Positions 37,901 to 49,598 of a stretch of 64,000 nt of DNA are shown here, one piece after another; the stretch's first letter is position 1; the number at the start of each line of letters is the position of its first letter. The DNA lies in the NCBI RefSeq assembly GCF_018446385.1, contig NC_056000.1:77386688-77450687 (forward strand), read 5' to 3'. A model generated the notes under the pieces. It was not told where the DNA came from. It saw only the letters and a program-made list of their open reading frames with translations, and ran no database searches. The position numbers and the translations under genes are program-made. Source of the DNA: Zingiber officinale. Taxonomy: Eukaryota; Streptophyta; Magnoliopsida; Zingiberales; Zingiberaceae.

Positions 37901-38864
37901 TCACTGGGGATGGATGTTCGCTCCGCCCATCGTCTTGATCGTAGTGCTTCATTCGATTAGTCGAGGCGATCGAGCTCGATACCACTTGGTTGTGCAGCGG
38001 AGACCGGCAAGAGGGGTGTGAATTGCTGAAAACAAAAACAAACTATACCCTCCTCGGATTTCAACTCAGAATTTAAATCAGCAATAAAATAACAACTAAA
38101 TTAAGGAGACAGAAAAAGAAACAGAAACAGAATTTAACCTGGTTACAACCAAGGAGGTTGTTAGTCCAGGGCGATGAAAAAGCTCTACTAGCAGAATCTC
38201 CTTTACTGTAGGTGGAGAAGCCTTTTTACACTTAGAACGCTCACTTAGTTGCTAGGAATTGATTACAGATTGATTGCTTGAGTTGTTGTTCTATTCCTAG
38301 CTCCAGGGGCCTTTATATAGCTCCTGGAAAGTCTATCCTGAGGGTCCAAGGCGCCTCCAGCTCGGTCAGCGGATAAAACTTTATCCGCAACGCGAACGGT
38401 CAAATCTGACCTGTTGAAGGCGCCTTAAACAGGGTTGAAGGCGCCTTCATGATGGAGGCACCTCCAAGCCTGCTGGAGGCGCCTCCAAGCTGGCAGCTCC
38501 ATTTTTCAGCTTGGTTTCTTCAGCTTCCGATGCTCCGTTCTTTTATATGATTGCGGCCAACCGGAATAGGGCTCACCCGAACCCAATTCTCGGTCTTCTC
38601 CTCGAGCAGCCTTCCGTCCCGGCTTCACGTCCCTCGAACGCCGCGCACGCTCTTCACGCCCACCGGAGTACTCTTCCGCAGCTCTCTCATCCTTCGGACG
38701 CACCGAGCCCGTCGGCTCCCTTCCCGTGCCGTCCTTCTCGCTAGCTGCGTCTTCCGCTTGACTTCCTGTGCTCCTAAACTCCTGCACACTCAGACACAGG
38801 GATCAAACACAGCAGGACCTAACCAACTTGGTTGATCACATCAAAACTACCACGGGGTCCAACA
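34919..38864 (-). mobile_element. Element C: young gag-only LTR retrotransposon
   Basis: LTRs are 34919-35796 and 37987-38864 (878 bp each), (+) TG(T/G)TTGTGCAGCGG...GGGTCCAACA, with GTTGC at 34914-34918 and 38865-38869. The purine tract next to the left LTR reverses to AAAAAGGGGGAGAT. The PBS by the right LTR reads TGGTATCGAGCTC. The two LTRs differ at only a few positions in the stretches compared, so this is among the youngest insertions. The interior has gag only. It sits in the leader of the outer Copia. Confidence 0.9.
36500..37885 (-). CDS. Gag protein of element C (UBN2-type with CCHC knuckle)
   Basis: A long open frame of about 460 codons. Residues ~60-180 form a Copia-type gag core (SYDSAKDLWEKFLELYEG, RYALNAFPRTPEW, DAYYISKDLEVSTLE). 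A zinc knuckle CYNCNEEGHIKEDC lies at ~235-248, followed by a Lys-rich stretch, an acidic Ser-rich segment, and a coiled coil (SLSKELNQLEKENAELKLN) near 355-410. Gag binds the RNA and forms the particle. Near the N-terminus two frameshifts are likely: WKRKMEVF upstream is one frame off from KTDFDILITMKYGF, and the segment after YGFAK looks out of frame. There is no ATG at the first codon. No pol follows, so mobility would depend on enzymes from another element. Confidence 0.75.
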   Translation of the reverse strand: MEAQNGGIFKTDFDILITMKYGFAKTKKKTHGARRSKPISSPTERQSSTCLACCHHRIRSYDSAKDLWEKFLELYEGTSEAKLAKCDILRNQLTNLRMNQGEKVAQLQARIKELIMQLTNLGEEVTNRDSIRYALNAFPRTPEWASLVDAYYISKDLEVSTLEQLFSTFELHESRVSEPNGAEKTSQNIALKAKMNNSDSEASVDESEAALLVRCFNKFFSSNKFKSQRHHRKKRTVHCYNCNEEGHIKEDCPKLKRKEKEKEKPKYKKPEPSKYKNLKATWSDSSTSESDIEEFSGLALLANHQPEEDSSSEMSIDEGGGTLEEESRSEGGASPDQVSKVRNLTPTQSFKFIESLSKELNQLEKENAELKLNLARACPLEMYDHLKSENENLKLEIEKLKSDACLNQFPNSKLRIYGKLNWYIRKHQGQLRRIPKNYVPPKYLNNPVGRNLYWVPKSVLN

Positions 38865-39506
38865 GTTGCATGTTTTGTTTGTGGAATTTATTATTGCATA
38901 ACTATAAAGATACATGTCTTGTTTGTTAAATTGAGCTATATTCTTTGCTTTTGTTTATTCAGTACTTTTAATGTCTACTAATTTGAGCATCCCCGTACTT
39001 ACTGGCATAAACTTTGGACAATGGAAAGAGAATATTACAGTTTTATTAGGCTGCATGGATTTGGAATATGCATTCAGGCATGATCACCCTGCACCTTTGA
39101 CTGATGATTCGACTACGGATCAAAAGGTGAACTTTGATAAGTGGAAGCAATCTAATTGTATGAGTCTGATGATCATCAAAATGTCAATTCTGGAATCACT
39201 TAGAGGTTCAATAACTGAGAAAGAGAATGTTAAAACCTTTCTTAAGGAATTAGAGGATCGATTCGCCTCAAACGAAAAGGTCGAGACTACTACACTTTTC
39301 ATGAAGTTAGTGTCCATGAGGTACATAGGAAAGGGTAATATTAGGGAGTATATCATTGAAATGTCCAACTTGCTTCAAGGCTTAAGACACTAAAGTTAGA
39401 TATGCCTGAAAGTACCCTTATAAACCTCATATTAATCTCTTTGTCTACACAGTTCACTCATTTTAAGATTAATTATAATACTTAAAAGGAGAAATTGACA
39501 CTAAAT

Positions 39507-40769
39507 TGTTGGATCGAGAAGCGCTAGAGGGAGGGTGAATAGCGCTCGTGGTTATTTCGTTCAATTCGTAACCATAAATCATACGAAGAGTTAACAGAGT
39601 AATAAATGCAGCGGAAATTAAAAGCACACAGAAAGACGCAAGGTGTTTACTTCGTTCGGAGTCTAGTTCGACTCCTACTCGAAGGCCCGCGGTCGTTGAC
39701 TGCTTTCGGTGGGTAACAACTATAGAATCGTCAATAGTACAAGTATGAAATGAGTACAGAAAATCTAAGCAATACCGACAACAAAATTTACAGAAATCGG
39801 AGCGTCGGGTTGTCGAAAACTTGTCGCAGCTTATCTGGAGCCTTTCGTTAGCAGCACGTTGTAGATGGATCGCTTGGTACTTCATTTTTTGAGCTGCTGG
39901 TCAAGACCCTCTTATAAAAGGTGTTCAAGGCGCCTCCATCAGGCTCCAAGGCGCCTTGAATCCTTAAGTTTTATCTCGGAAATGAATCTGCGATAAAGCT
40001 TTGACCGCTGCCTTTTATCCATCTCAAGTCGCCTTCATCACTGTCCAAGGCGCCTTAAACCACCTGTTCAAGGCGCCTTGAGCTTCCTTCAAGGCGCCTC
40101 CAACCCTTCTGGACAGCTGGCTTCGGCTCGCACCCGAGGCGCCTCCAAGCTCCTGGAGGCACCTCAGTACTATTCATCCGGGGCTATTCTTTGCACTTTG
40201 GTCCCTGCAAGATATATTAATCCCAAATATACCCTGCAACACAAAGTTAGCACATAAAACATAATAATATAAGTGAACGACAGTCATCGGACTGTCCGAG
40301 TCTGACTTCGAATTTTCGACCGAAAACCCTAGGTCGACCCGACACCTACTGTTCCCTCTGCGGGGAATGCGTCCTCACCTACTCCACTCAGGATATTTAC
40401 CTGATGCCAGTCCGGTCCTCCAGACCGACTGGACTTTCCGCCTAGGGTTACCACCCCCTAGGACCTAGGGTTACCGCCCCCTAGGGTTTTTCTCCACCTA
40501 GGGTTACCACCCCCTAGGACCTAAGGTTACCGCCCCTTAGGATTTTCCTCTACCTAGGGTTACCACCCCCTAGGACCTAAGGTTGCCACTCCTTAGGGTT
40601 TTCCTCCACCTAGGGTTACCTCCCCCTAGGGCCTAAGGTTACCCCCCCCCCCCCTTAGGATTTTCCTGTAAGCTCCATGAACTTTGTTAGATAACACCAC
40701 ATCTTAACTTTGAACCCTTTGTCATTATCAAAACTCTGGTTCGATCGTCGGATGCTTCCCGCACCAACA
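39507..40769 (-). mobile_element. Probable solo LTR D
   Basis: The segment begins TGTTGGATCGAGAAGCGC and ends CGCACCAACA, interrupting outer Copia gag. It has GGCGCC palindromes at about 39925-40165, next to a minus-strand TATA box (reverse of CTTATAAAAG, 39911). Layout matches LTRs B and C. The flanks TAAAT and AGAAA do not match, so the insertion was altered or formed by recombination between copies. Confidence 0.65.
40442..40668. repeat. Four-copy ~56-bp tandem repeat in LTR D
   Basis: Units read CCTAGGGTTACCACCCCCTA, then GGACCTA(A/G)GGTTACCGCC, then CCTTAGG.TTTTCCTC. The last unit contains a run of about 14 C, which may be a sequencing or assembly weak point. Confidence 0.9.
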
Positions 40770-43557
40770 AGAAAGAAAAAGAAAAAGAAAAAAGGTAATG
40801 GAAAGAGTAAGTGTAAATAACTTGCATTGACTGAGGCTTCAGGGTATAAGGTGCAAAAGCAACAAGATCCGGATTCAACTTATTTATTTTGTAAAAAGAA
40901 AGACTAACTGAAAAAGGATTGTCCTAGATACACCAACTGGCATACCAAGAAAGGTATACTTTTCAACTTTGTTAGTTCAGAAGTCAACCTAGTTATTGTA
41001 CCTAATAACACTTGATAGATAAATACTGGTAAAACTACTCACATAAGTGTAAATATGCAGGGTTACCTCATGAGTCGAATGTCAATTGATGCGGAAAGAT
41101 TTATCTATACTAGAATAGGCAAGAAGGTAAAAGTAGAGACGATAGGTGTCTTTAGAGTTTGTTTGTGGAACAATGTACTTTTGAATTTAGAAAATATATT
41201 TGTAGTGTTGTCTTTTAAACGGAACTTAATTTCTATTTCATGCTTGGACAAATCTAGATACACTTGTTCATTTTGAAATGAAAAGTTTAGTTTTTTTTTT
41301 AAATTCTATCTTGTGTGGTACTAGTTCCTTGATTGACAAACTATATAGATTGGACACTGAAATTCATACGGATAATTTTATGATATATAGTATAGGTGAA
41401 GTATGGTGTGATAAATGAGAATTCATCCATGTTGTGGTATAGGAGTTTAGGGCATATCTTGAAACAATGCCTAGAAAGGTTAATATCGCTAAGAATTCTC
41501 AATTCCCTTGATATGTTAGCTTTTGGAATCTGCATTGAGTATATTAAGGGGAAAATAACTAATAAAAGTAATAAGAGTTCAAAGCGGAGTAGTGGAATTT
41601 TAGAGCTTATACATACGAATATATGTGGATCATTTCCTAAGACTTCTTGGAATGGTCAAGTATATTTTATAAGCTTTATAGATGATTATTCTCGATATGG
41701 ATATTTGTATCTTATTCATGAGAAGTCGCAATCCTAGACATGTTCAAAACCTTCAAAGTCGAAGTTGAAAATCAACTTGATAAGAAAATTAAGTTCGCGA
41801 GATCAACCCATAGTGGTGAATACTATGGTAGATTTGACGGATCAGGTGAACAACATCCTTGGTCATTTGCGGATTACCTTGCTGAGTGTGTTATCATGGA
41901 GCAATACACCTTGCCTGAGACACTTTAGCAAAATGATATAGCAAAGCGACAAAATCAAACCCTTAAAAACATGATGAAAAGTATTATTGCATTTTCTTCT
42001 TTACCGAAGTCCTTGTGAGATGAAGCACTCAAGACTACAGTTTACCTACTCAACAGAATTCCTAGTAAGGCAGTAACAAAAGCCCCATACAAGTTGTGGA
42101 CAGATAGAGGGCCTAGTCTTTGGTATCTACATGTCTGGGATTGTCCAACTGAGGCTTGGCCTTATAAGCCTAACGAAAGAAAATTGGGCTCAAGAATCGT
42201 TAGTTGTCATTTTGTAGGATGCTCTGAAAACTCAAGAGGTTTCAAGTTCTATAACCCCTTGAGCATATCCTTTTTCGAGACGGGTAATATCAAATTCATT
42301 GAGGATAGTGGGAGTGATAAAGTTAGAGAAATTTCATTTGAGGAAAACATTAGTGATCCTATTATGGTAACTACTGATGCGGTTGATAGTGAAATTGTTA
42401 TCGTTCTACATATAATTGAAGCTGCACAATCGAAAGAAGTAGTTGGCCATGATATTCTCATGTCACCTTCAATTTATTTAGAAGGTACATCATCTCAATA
42501 GAGGTATTCCCTCCTATGGTTGAGAATGACTCCCAACAACCTCAAGATCAAGTGTCACTGAGAAGATCCATGAGAGATAGGAAATCCACAATGTCTCGTG
42601 ATTATGTATATCTCCAAGAGCATGAATTTAACATTGGGCTGAAAGATAATACCACATCATTCCAAGAAGTCAAACAATGCCCTCATTTGGAAAAATGGAT
42701 CAATGCCATGAAGGAAGAGATGAAGTCTATGACAGACAACGACATTTAGGAACTTGTAGAGTTGTCTGAAGGTGTGAAACTCATTGGTTGTAAATGAATA
42801 TTTAAAACCAAATGGGATTCACATGGCAATATCAAAAAGTATAAGGCACGCCTAGTCACCAAGTAATTCACTTAAAAGGAAGACATCGATTATAAGGAGA
42901 CATTTTTGTCAGTTTCGACGAAAGACTCCCTTAGAGTAATTATGATACTTGTAGCTCATTATGACCTAGAGCTACACCAAATGTAAGTTAAGACTGTGTT
43001 TCTCAATGGAAACATTAAAAAACTATATACATGGTACAGTCGAAGAACTTTGAGTTGGATGATTTAAAGCACCTAGTATGTAAACTAAGAAAGTCTATTT
43101 ATAGTTTAAAACAGACATCTCGTCAATGGTATTGGAAGTTTGATCAAGTGATTTCTTTATATGGTTTTAAGGAGAATTCAGTTGATCAATATTTGTATAT
43201 CAAGTTCAGTGGGAGCAAGTTCATTATACTTGTTCTTTACATGGATGATATATTGCTTGCAAACAATTATATGAGTCTGCTACTAGAAACCAAGTTATTT
43301 CTATCCGGTGAATATAAAATGAAAGATCTTGATGAAGCATCTTTTGTATTAGGCATACATATTGTTCGTGATCATTCAAGATACACACTTGGACTATCAC
43401 AAAAGACCTATATAGAAAAGGTGCTCATTCGATATGGCATGCAGAATTATGCTCCCAGTGGCACTCCAAAGGTAAAGGGTGATAGACTTAGCTTGCAACA
43501 ATATTCACATCATAAACTTGAGATCAAGGAAATGCAGCAACTCCCCTATGCATCAGC

Positions 43558-46500
43558 CACTACAACAAAAATAGTTTTTCGCAACGCACAAATTTGCTTT
43601 CCGCATCGCGCATTGTATGCTACACAATTAAAAGCTATTGAAAGTCATAGGTTATTGATAGCGTGCATTTGTACTCTGCAGAAAACACATTCCATGGCGT
43701 GCATTTGCACGCTACAGAAAACACATTCCGCAACGTGCATTTGCACATTGTAGAAAATACATTCCACAGCGTGCAATGCACACCGCGGATAACACATTCC
43801 GCAGCGTGTGTTGTGCGCTGCGAATACACTATTGAATGTATTTTCTATAAAATGCAATGCATGCTGTTAATATTCAAATTCGCATCATGCGAACGTACGA
43901 TATTGATGTTTTTATCTATATTAAAATAAATTCAATTTCATTGACAAAAATGATTAACCAAATGTTTACAACAAATTTAGTATAAATTTAAATCTAATCC
44001 ATACACAAAAATAATAAAAGTCATTGTCTTTCATTATACCAAAATATAAGGGATGAAGATCCAAAACAAGATATGAAATCTCTAACAAACTAGCTAGTAC
44101 ATATATAACAGCAATTATACTTTCAATCCATACAAATCAGTAGAATATATATCAATCACACAACGCTATAAATTAGTTGACTTCTTTTTTACTAGAGCTT
44201 CCACTTTAGACACTTGTGTATCTTTGTTCTTCTCGACAGGAACAGCAGGTGAAGTATCCTTACCGACTATCTCTTCTGATGGCGGTACATGAGTGTCATT
44301 AGGAGTAGACTTAGAGATAACAACTTTCATCCCAAGAGCCATTATCTCACCTTCTTTGGCAATGAACTATCAATCATATAAAAATTCAATGGTATTAAGT
44401 TCCATGAGAAAGAAACGTTAAAATATAAACAAAGCATAAATAAAAAAGAGATCCTCCAAGAATAATTCCATCATCAGGACTAGCAACATCAATAGTTACT
44501 TAAAACATATACAAATAAAATTATAAGAGTTGACTAAAGGATTATGGATAAAAACTTAATTACGTAAAAAAATGTTTTAAATAAGATATATATGAATAGC
44601 ACTTGAAACCTTGCCAGTTTCATCTGAGAAATAGGTTCATCAACTTTAACTCTATCACCAGGTTCTGTTTTCAATACCAACAAAATAAGACCCAAAATTC
44701 ACTTAGGTTTCACAAAATAATCCACAATCACTAATTGTGTAGGTATAAATAAGATGAGAAGAAATTGAATCAAGTATGAGAAAATAAAATTAGCAGTATC
44801 TAATGTTAGTTAAAAATTGGATCAAGTATGATAGTCTAAAAAGGGAAAAAGAGAGAGGAAAATTAATGACAATCAAGCGTGCCCTAAATGATTTTGTTAA
44901 TACCAAGAATATGGCCTTACACAATGTGATTACATGAAAAGATCAATGTTGTTGATCCCAAGTATGGTCATTCTTGTTACTGAATTTGCATAACAAAGTG
45001 TAGAGATAGAATGAAGCCATAAAGATTTAATTATCTAGCTAATATTAATGTTGTTGCAGACATTGACATATAAAGTTTAAAGGTAAGAAAAGATCAATGT
45101 TACTTACACCTTGTTTTAGTCATATCATAATCTAGAATTTGATAGTCAAAAGTGATCTACAGATTATATAAAGGCCGCATGCAAAAATATGGCAATACTT
45201 TATCATGATAGAAGGAAAACCTATTCTTGTATGGCAATGTGCATCATTTGTTATTAAGACAAATAACAAAAATATGGTTGAATCTTTATTGCTTGTGACA
45301 AACATTCATCACAAGTTCAAGATGTAACATGTAATTAAAACATAGTCATACACCATATTCAACAAAGTGTGACACTGTTTAGGTGATTCGATGAATAGAA
45401 AGGGGGTTTCAAAAACTTGTAACCTTGTCCAGACAATGAACAAGAGAAGTTTTTACTCATAATAGCAAATTTCACTTGACTTGCTATTTGTGTCATAAGT
45501 TGATGTCCACCTTTTACATTTCTCCATTTAGTATGCATTTTCTGTTGATCTAGACCAACTAGTAATGACCATTCATGTTATGTGAAAATGCACATAATGC
45601 ACACATACAAGTGAGTACAAGTGTATGTACATATATACAGACATTGGCAAAGAGATAGAGAAAGATGATTGCATACTCTTTAGAAAAGTTGCTAAAGTTC
45701 CATCAGTTATATATTCGCCAATGAATGGGACAACAACATCAACCATATCACCTTCAACATAAGAAAAGGTGCAAGTAAGAACTCATTTACAGAAAAAAAA
45801 AACAAATAGAAACCTTAACAAAGCTATCAAGAAATGTAAACGAATCTCACCATTTTCAGAAGAAAATAACCTACTCCACAACTTGTAAGCCGTTGACCTT
45901 AGGAAGAACTCCATAACTTCTCTACACACTCAAAGAGAAATGCATAAAACAAATCCAACTTCCAAAATATTATATGAAGCTAATAAGTAAACTAATGTGG
46001 ATACAAGAATACAAATCCATGACATAAAAGAAACAACAATTACTTGAGAAAATAAAAAAGAAATTATAGGATGCTTACCTGATAGGTTTTGTACAAATAG
46101 GACCACCTGAAAGCAAAACTAATGTGAATACTAACATAGTATCACCTTTAGAAATGAAATTTAGACAAAGAAAACCTGATCACCAAAGAGAATGAAATGG
46201 CTGATCTACCGGGCATGACCATAACTTCTCATGAGAATAATGTCTAAAATAAAATGATGCAGTAAAGGATAATTAGTGCTTCAAGGAACACATTATAATG
46301 TAAATATATAAGTGAGACAGAGTAAACTGACCAGAATCTACTTTCGAGTTTACACGCATTGCAAATCAGCAAAAACCTAAAACAAAAGTTCCAAATCCAA
46401 AAAAAACCTAAAAAAAAAGTTTACACGCATTGGAAATCATCACAAATCAGCAAAACAAACTTCACAAACAACGATTGCTTCGCTAGTGTCGAGCGGTGTC

Positions 46501-47286
46501 ACCCACTTAAGTTTAGGGACTTAGAGATTAAGCTTACCATTGGCTTTGACCTTTTGGTTTGATGCGGAGTATGGAGTGGTTAGCGGAGGGCTTGCTTACT
46601 CTTGCTGTGGTCCTGCGATGCGAAGAGACGGAGAGTCCTACGACCAATGATGGGCGAATGAGGAGAGGCAGATAGGAGTCCTGCGGCCGGAGGCATCGAG
46701 TGTGGAGAGGCAGAGAAGAGTCCTACGGCTGGTGGCGGCGAGTGAGGAGAGAAAGAGAGATATGTTGCAGAGAGGCAGAGCGAGTGCAGCGAGGGAAAGG
46801 AGAAGACAAAAAAAGTTCGGCGTTTTTTTAACCTATGTTACGTTTTTAAAATCTACTCCGTGTTTTTTTATTTAATCTTCTCTGTGGTGTTTTTAACTAA
46901 GCGAAAAAACGTTTGGCATTTTTTTTAACTTGCTTGCTATTTGGCACTTTGCGCCGATGGCTAATTTTTTTTAATTGAGGAAGATCTTCTTTTATTGTAA
47001 TTCCATTTACAGCATACCATATGCTATTGGTAAATGAAAGTATCCATAGCATATTTATTCTTGCATGCAGTCATTGTTGTCAAATATTCACAGCGCATGT
47101 TAACATGCAAGCTATTAATAAATTTTAATGTACGCTGTTAATATATATACATGATTTTTTTCTTTTTTTAAATTTATATTATTAATAGTGCACATTAACA
47201 TATATGTCGTTAATAATACTATTAACAGCATACTTTTAATGTGCGCTGTTAATAGCGCGCTGCGAATAAGTAATTTTCTTGTAGTG
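43558..47286. mobile_element. CACTA transposon 1, non-autonomous, with captured exons
   Basis: Ends are CACTACAACAAAAATAG and TTTTCTTGTAGTG. The 3-bp TSD is AGC (43555-43557 and 47287-47289). The interrupted RT reads straight across when the element and one AGC are removed (YASA-VGSLLYAQV). Subterminal repeats occur at both ends: GTGCATTTGCAC(G/A) units at 43640-43860 and GCGCTGTTAATAG/AACATGCAAGC units at 46900-47280. No transposase was found. The interior carries host exons on the minus strand. CACTA ends and 3-bp TSDs define the CMC/EnSpm superfamily. Confidence 0.9.
44166..45950 (-). pseudogene. Captured fragment of 2-oxoglutarate dehydrogenase E2 (lipoyl domain)
   Basis: At least four exon-like blocks with splice signals, in minus-strand order: LWSRLFSSENG (about 45890-45852, end of a mitochondrial presequence); GDMVDVVVPFIGEYITDG then TLATFLK (45755-45677); EPGDRVKVDEPISQMK (about 44663-44610); EGEIMALGMKVVISKSTPND then a Pro/Glu/Lys-rich linker ending at a stop (44366-44166). 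This order matches the N-terminal half of plant dihydrolipoamide succinyltransferase, the E2 core of the mitochondrial 2-oxoglutarate dehydrogenase complex. The segment that should hold the lipoylated Lys (ETDKV in the family) is degraded. The catalytic acyltransferase domain is absent. The copy lies inside a CACTA element, so it is transduplicated DNA and not the working gene. Confidence 0.8.
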
Positions 47287-47931
47287 AGCAGTAGGGAGTT
47301 TGTTATATGCTCAAGTATGTACGTGTCTGGATCTTATGTACATTATAGGAATATTGAGCAGATATTTAGGTAACCTTGGACCAGTGCATTGAAAAGCTGT
47401 AAAGAGGGTTATGCAGTATTTACAAAGAACGAAGGATTACATGCTCACATATCAGAGATCTAGAGATCATTGGATACTCAGACTCCGATTTTGCTGGATG
47501 CTTGGATAACCAGAGGTTCACCTCTGGTTATGTCTTCATGTTGGCGGAGGGGGCTATATCATGGGAAAGCATCAAATAAATGTTAATATCCACTTCCACT
47601 ATGGAGGTAGAGTTTATAGGCTGCTATGAAACTTCCAACCACGGGATATGAATGTAGAACCTTATCATAGGATTACAGATCATTGGAGGCATTGACAAGC
47701 CATTGAAGATCAATTGTGATAACAAAGCTGCAAAATTGTATTCCAAAAATAACCGCAGTTATTCAAAATCTAAACACAGCAACATAAAGTTTTTGGCGGT
47801 TAAAGAAAGAATTCAGAATAGTCAAATAATGATAGAACATATAAGAACAGATTCATGTTAGCGGATCCACTCATCAAGGATTTGTCACCCAAGGTATTTC
47901 ATCAACATGTGCTGAATATGGAGATTCTTTT

Positions 47932-49598
47932 TATTGGTGCAATCGATCTCTAGGGTTTCGATGTTTGACAATATATCTAAGTTTGGTTAACTTGACTAAG
48001 ATTTGATTTAAACAGGACTTGATGTTTGGGAGAAATAAGTCTAATCAGGACTAGATGACTAGCAAAGGTAAGTCCTAACCTAAGGTTAGGCAAAGTGGAA
48101 GTCCTGGTGAGTGAAGCTAGGTAGCGCAAGTCCTAGTGAGTGAAGTCGGATCCTAATGAGTGAAGCTAGGTGGTAGAAGTCCTGGTGAGTGAAGTCAGAC
48201 CCTAGTGAGTGAAGCTAAGTAGTGGAAGTTCTGGTGAGTGAAATCAGACCCTAGTGAGTGAAGCTAGGTGGTGGAAGTCCTAATTAGTGAAGTCGGACCC
48301 TAGTGAGTGAAGCTAGATGGAGGAAGTCTTGGTGAGTGAAGCTAGGCAATGGAAGTCCTAGTGAGTGAAGCTAGGCAACCCTAGGGAGAGATAACCCTAG
48401 GTTATATGTGATCGATTGATTTTCGATCGGCCGCGCGTGGTTGATCAGACCAGCGAATATTAAATTCTGTTAACACTATTTTACCTTACCATTTTATCTA
48501 TTGTGCTAACTCAGTATTACAGGGAAGTTTAACTAGGTCGACGGACCGACCGAATAGCTGGCATGAAGTTCGGACTGGTCAACGAGTTGATCGGATGTTT
48601 GGCAAAAAGTAAATAAAGGTAAGTCACTGGAGAAGAGTGACTGTGAGGGCGCGTCCCAATTGAGGGATAGTAAGCATTGGTCCAGTATAGGTCCATTTGG
48701 GATCCCTAAGCTGAGACCTTGACTAGTTCCTGGTCCTGAGAGGACAGGAACTAATTTCTCTTTTCTATTTGTCTGTGTTTGTGCTAACACTTGTCTTGCA
48801 GGGTATTTAGACTAGCACATTTTGTGCAGGGCAAGCAAGAAAGCAAGTCTACCTTCGGGTGAACAATACCCGAAGGCGCCTTCCATGGCTATAGAAGACG
48901 CCTTGGTATTGTTCATAGAAGGCGCCTTCCATGGCTATGAAAGGCGCCTTCCATGGCTATGAAAGGCGCCTTCCGCAGGATAGATTTTGACAAGTCACGG
49001 ATAAGTGCCGGTTTGCTAGGGATAAGTTTTGCCTTATTGGAGGCGCCCTCCAAGTCTTTTATAAGGCAATCTCAAGTAGACACTGACATAACAACTACAT
49101 ACGAGCTACTGTACGCTCATTCAAGCTTTCGACTGCTCCTGATTACTGCTACGACTCTACTACAAAGCTGCTGAGCCTAACGACTGATCCAAGGAGTTCC
49201 GATCGCGCCTGACAGATAGACATCAACACAAGAAGAGTTCTCATTTCGATCCATAAGAGTGTTGGTAACTTTGTCTTTGTACTTAATTACTATAAAAGGG
49301 CAAGTGCAGTGTGTTGCACTTGACCTAACCTTTTTGTACTTGATTATCTCTTCCAGGGGTACCGAAAGAAGTTTTTAGTGGATTGTCTATCGATAGGTCC
49401 GCGGGACCTAGGCCTTGGAGTAAGAGTCGCCGAAGGCTCCGAACCAAGTAAAAACTGTCTGTGTTTTCTTATGTCTTGGCTTTTACTTTCTCATTTTCGT
49501 TTTTCACTGCGTACTATGCTTTTAATTTTTAAAAGTAAACAAGTTTTAAAAACCACATGATTCACCCCCCCCCCTCTCACATGCGTCACGATCCAATA
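47932..49598 (+). mobile_element. Solo LTR G, relative of solo LTR F
   Basis: A 1667-bp segment (TATTGGTGCAATCG...CACGATCCAATA) lies between CTTTT and CTTTC. The usual TG/CA ends are TA/TA here. It holds an AAGTCCTGGTGAGTGAAGC tandem array (about 48090-48380), GGCGCC palindromes (48870-49060), a TATA-like CTTTTATAAGG (about 49056) and a tail ending TTCACCCCCC, the same layout as LTR F. It interrupts the outer Copia just after the RNase H remnant. Confidence 0.8.
48090..48380 (+). repeat. Tandem array of GTGAGTGAAGC units in LTR G
   Basis: About eight units of roughly 32-36 bp alternate GAAGTCCTGGTGAGTGAAGC with GACCCTAGTGAGTGAAGCTA. Confidence 0.85.

Larger units (their letters stand above)
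38971..47937 (+). pseudogene. Degenerate gag-pol of the outer Copia
   Basis: Gag starts at 38971 (MSTNLSIPVLTGINFGQWKE) and runs 140 codons. After solo LTR D, a decayed zinc knuckle (FCKKKD then LKKDC) and a protease remnant INTGKTTHISV (Asp of DTG replaced by Asn, about 41025) follow. Integrase is at 41396-42300 (SFIDDYSRYGYLYLIHEKS), RT at 42750-43557 (KLRKSIYSLKQTSRQWYWKF, YMDDILLANN). The RT resumes as AVGSLLYAQV at 47289 after a CACTA element, followed by RNase H remnants to HVLNMEI near 47924. Many in-frame stops make it non-functional. The order IN before RT confirms Copia. Confidence 0.85.

Noticed and set aside
40631..40644. C homopolymer runs (also near 49566 and 54477) as special structures
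   Set aside because: They are isolated runs within repeats and more likely slippage or assembly noise.
43640..43929. Cys/His-rich frames (THSMACICTLQ-type repeats) as a zinc-binding peptide
   Set aside because: They are translations of CACTA subterminal tandem repeats and appear in several frames.
44166..45950. A functional OGDC E2 gene
   Set aside because: The catalytic domain is missing, the lipoyl-Lys segment is degraded, and the copy is enclosed by CACTA ends.
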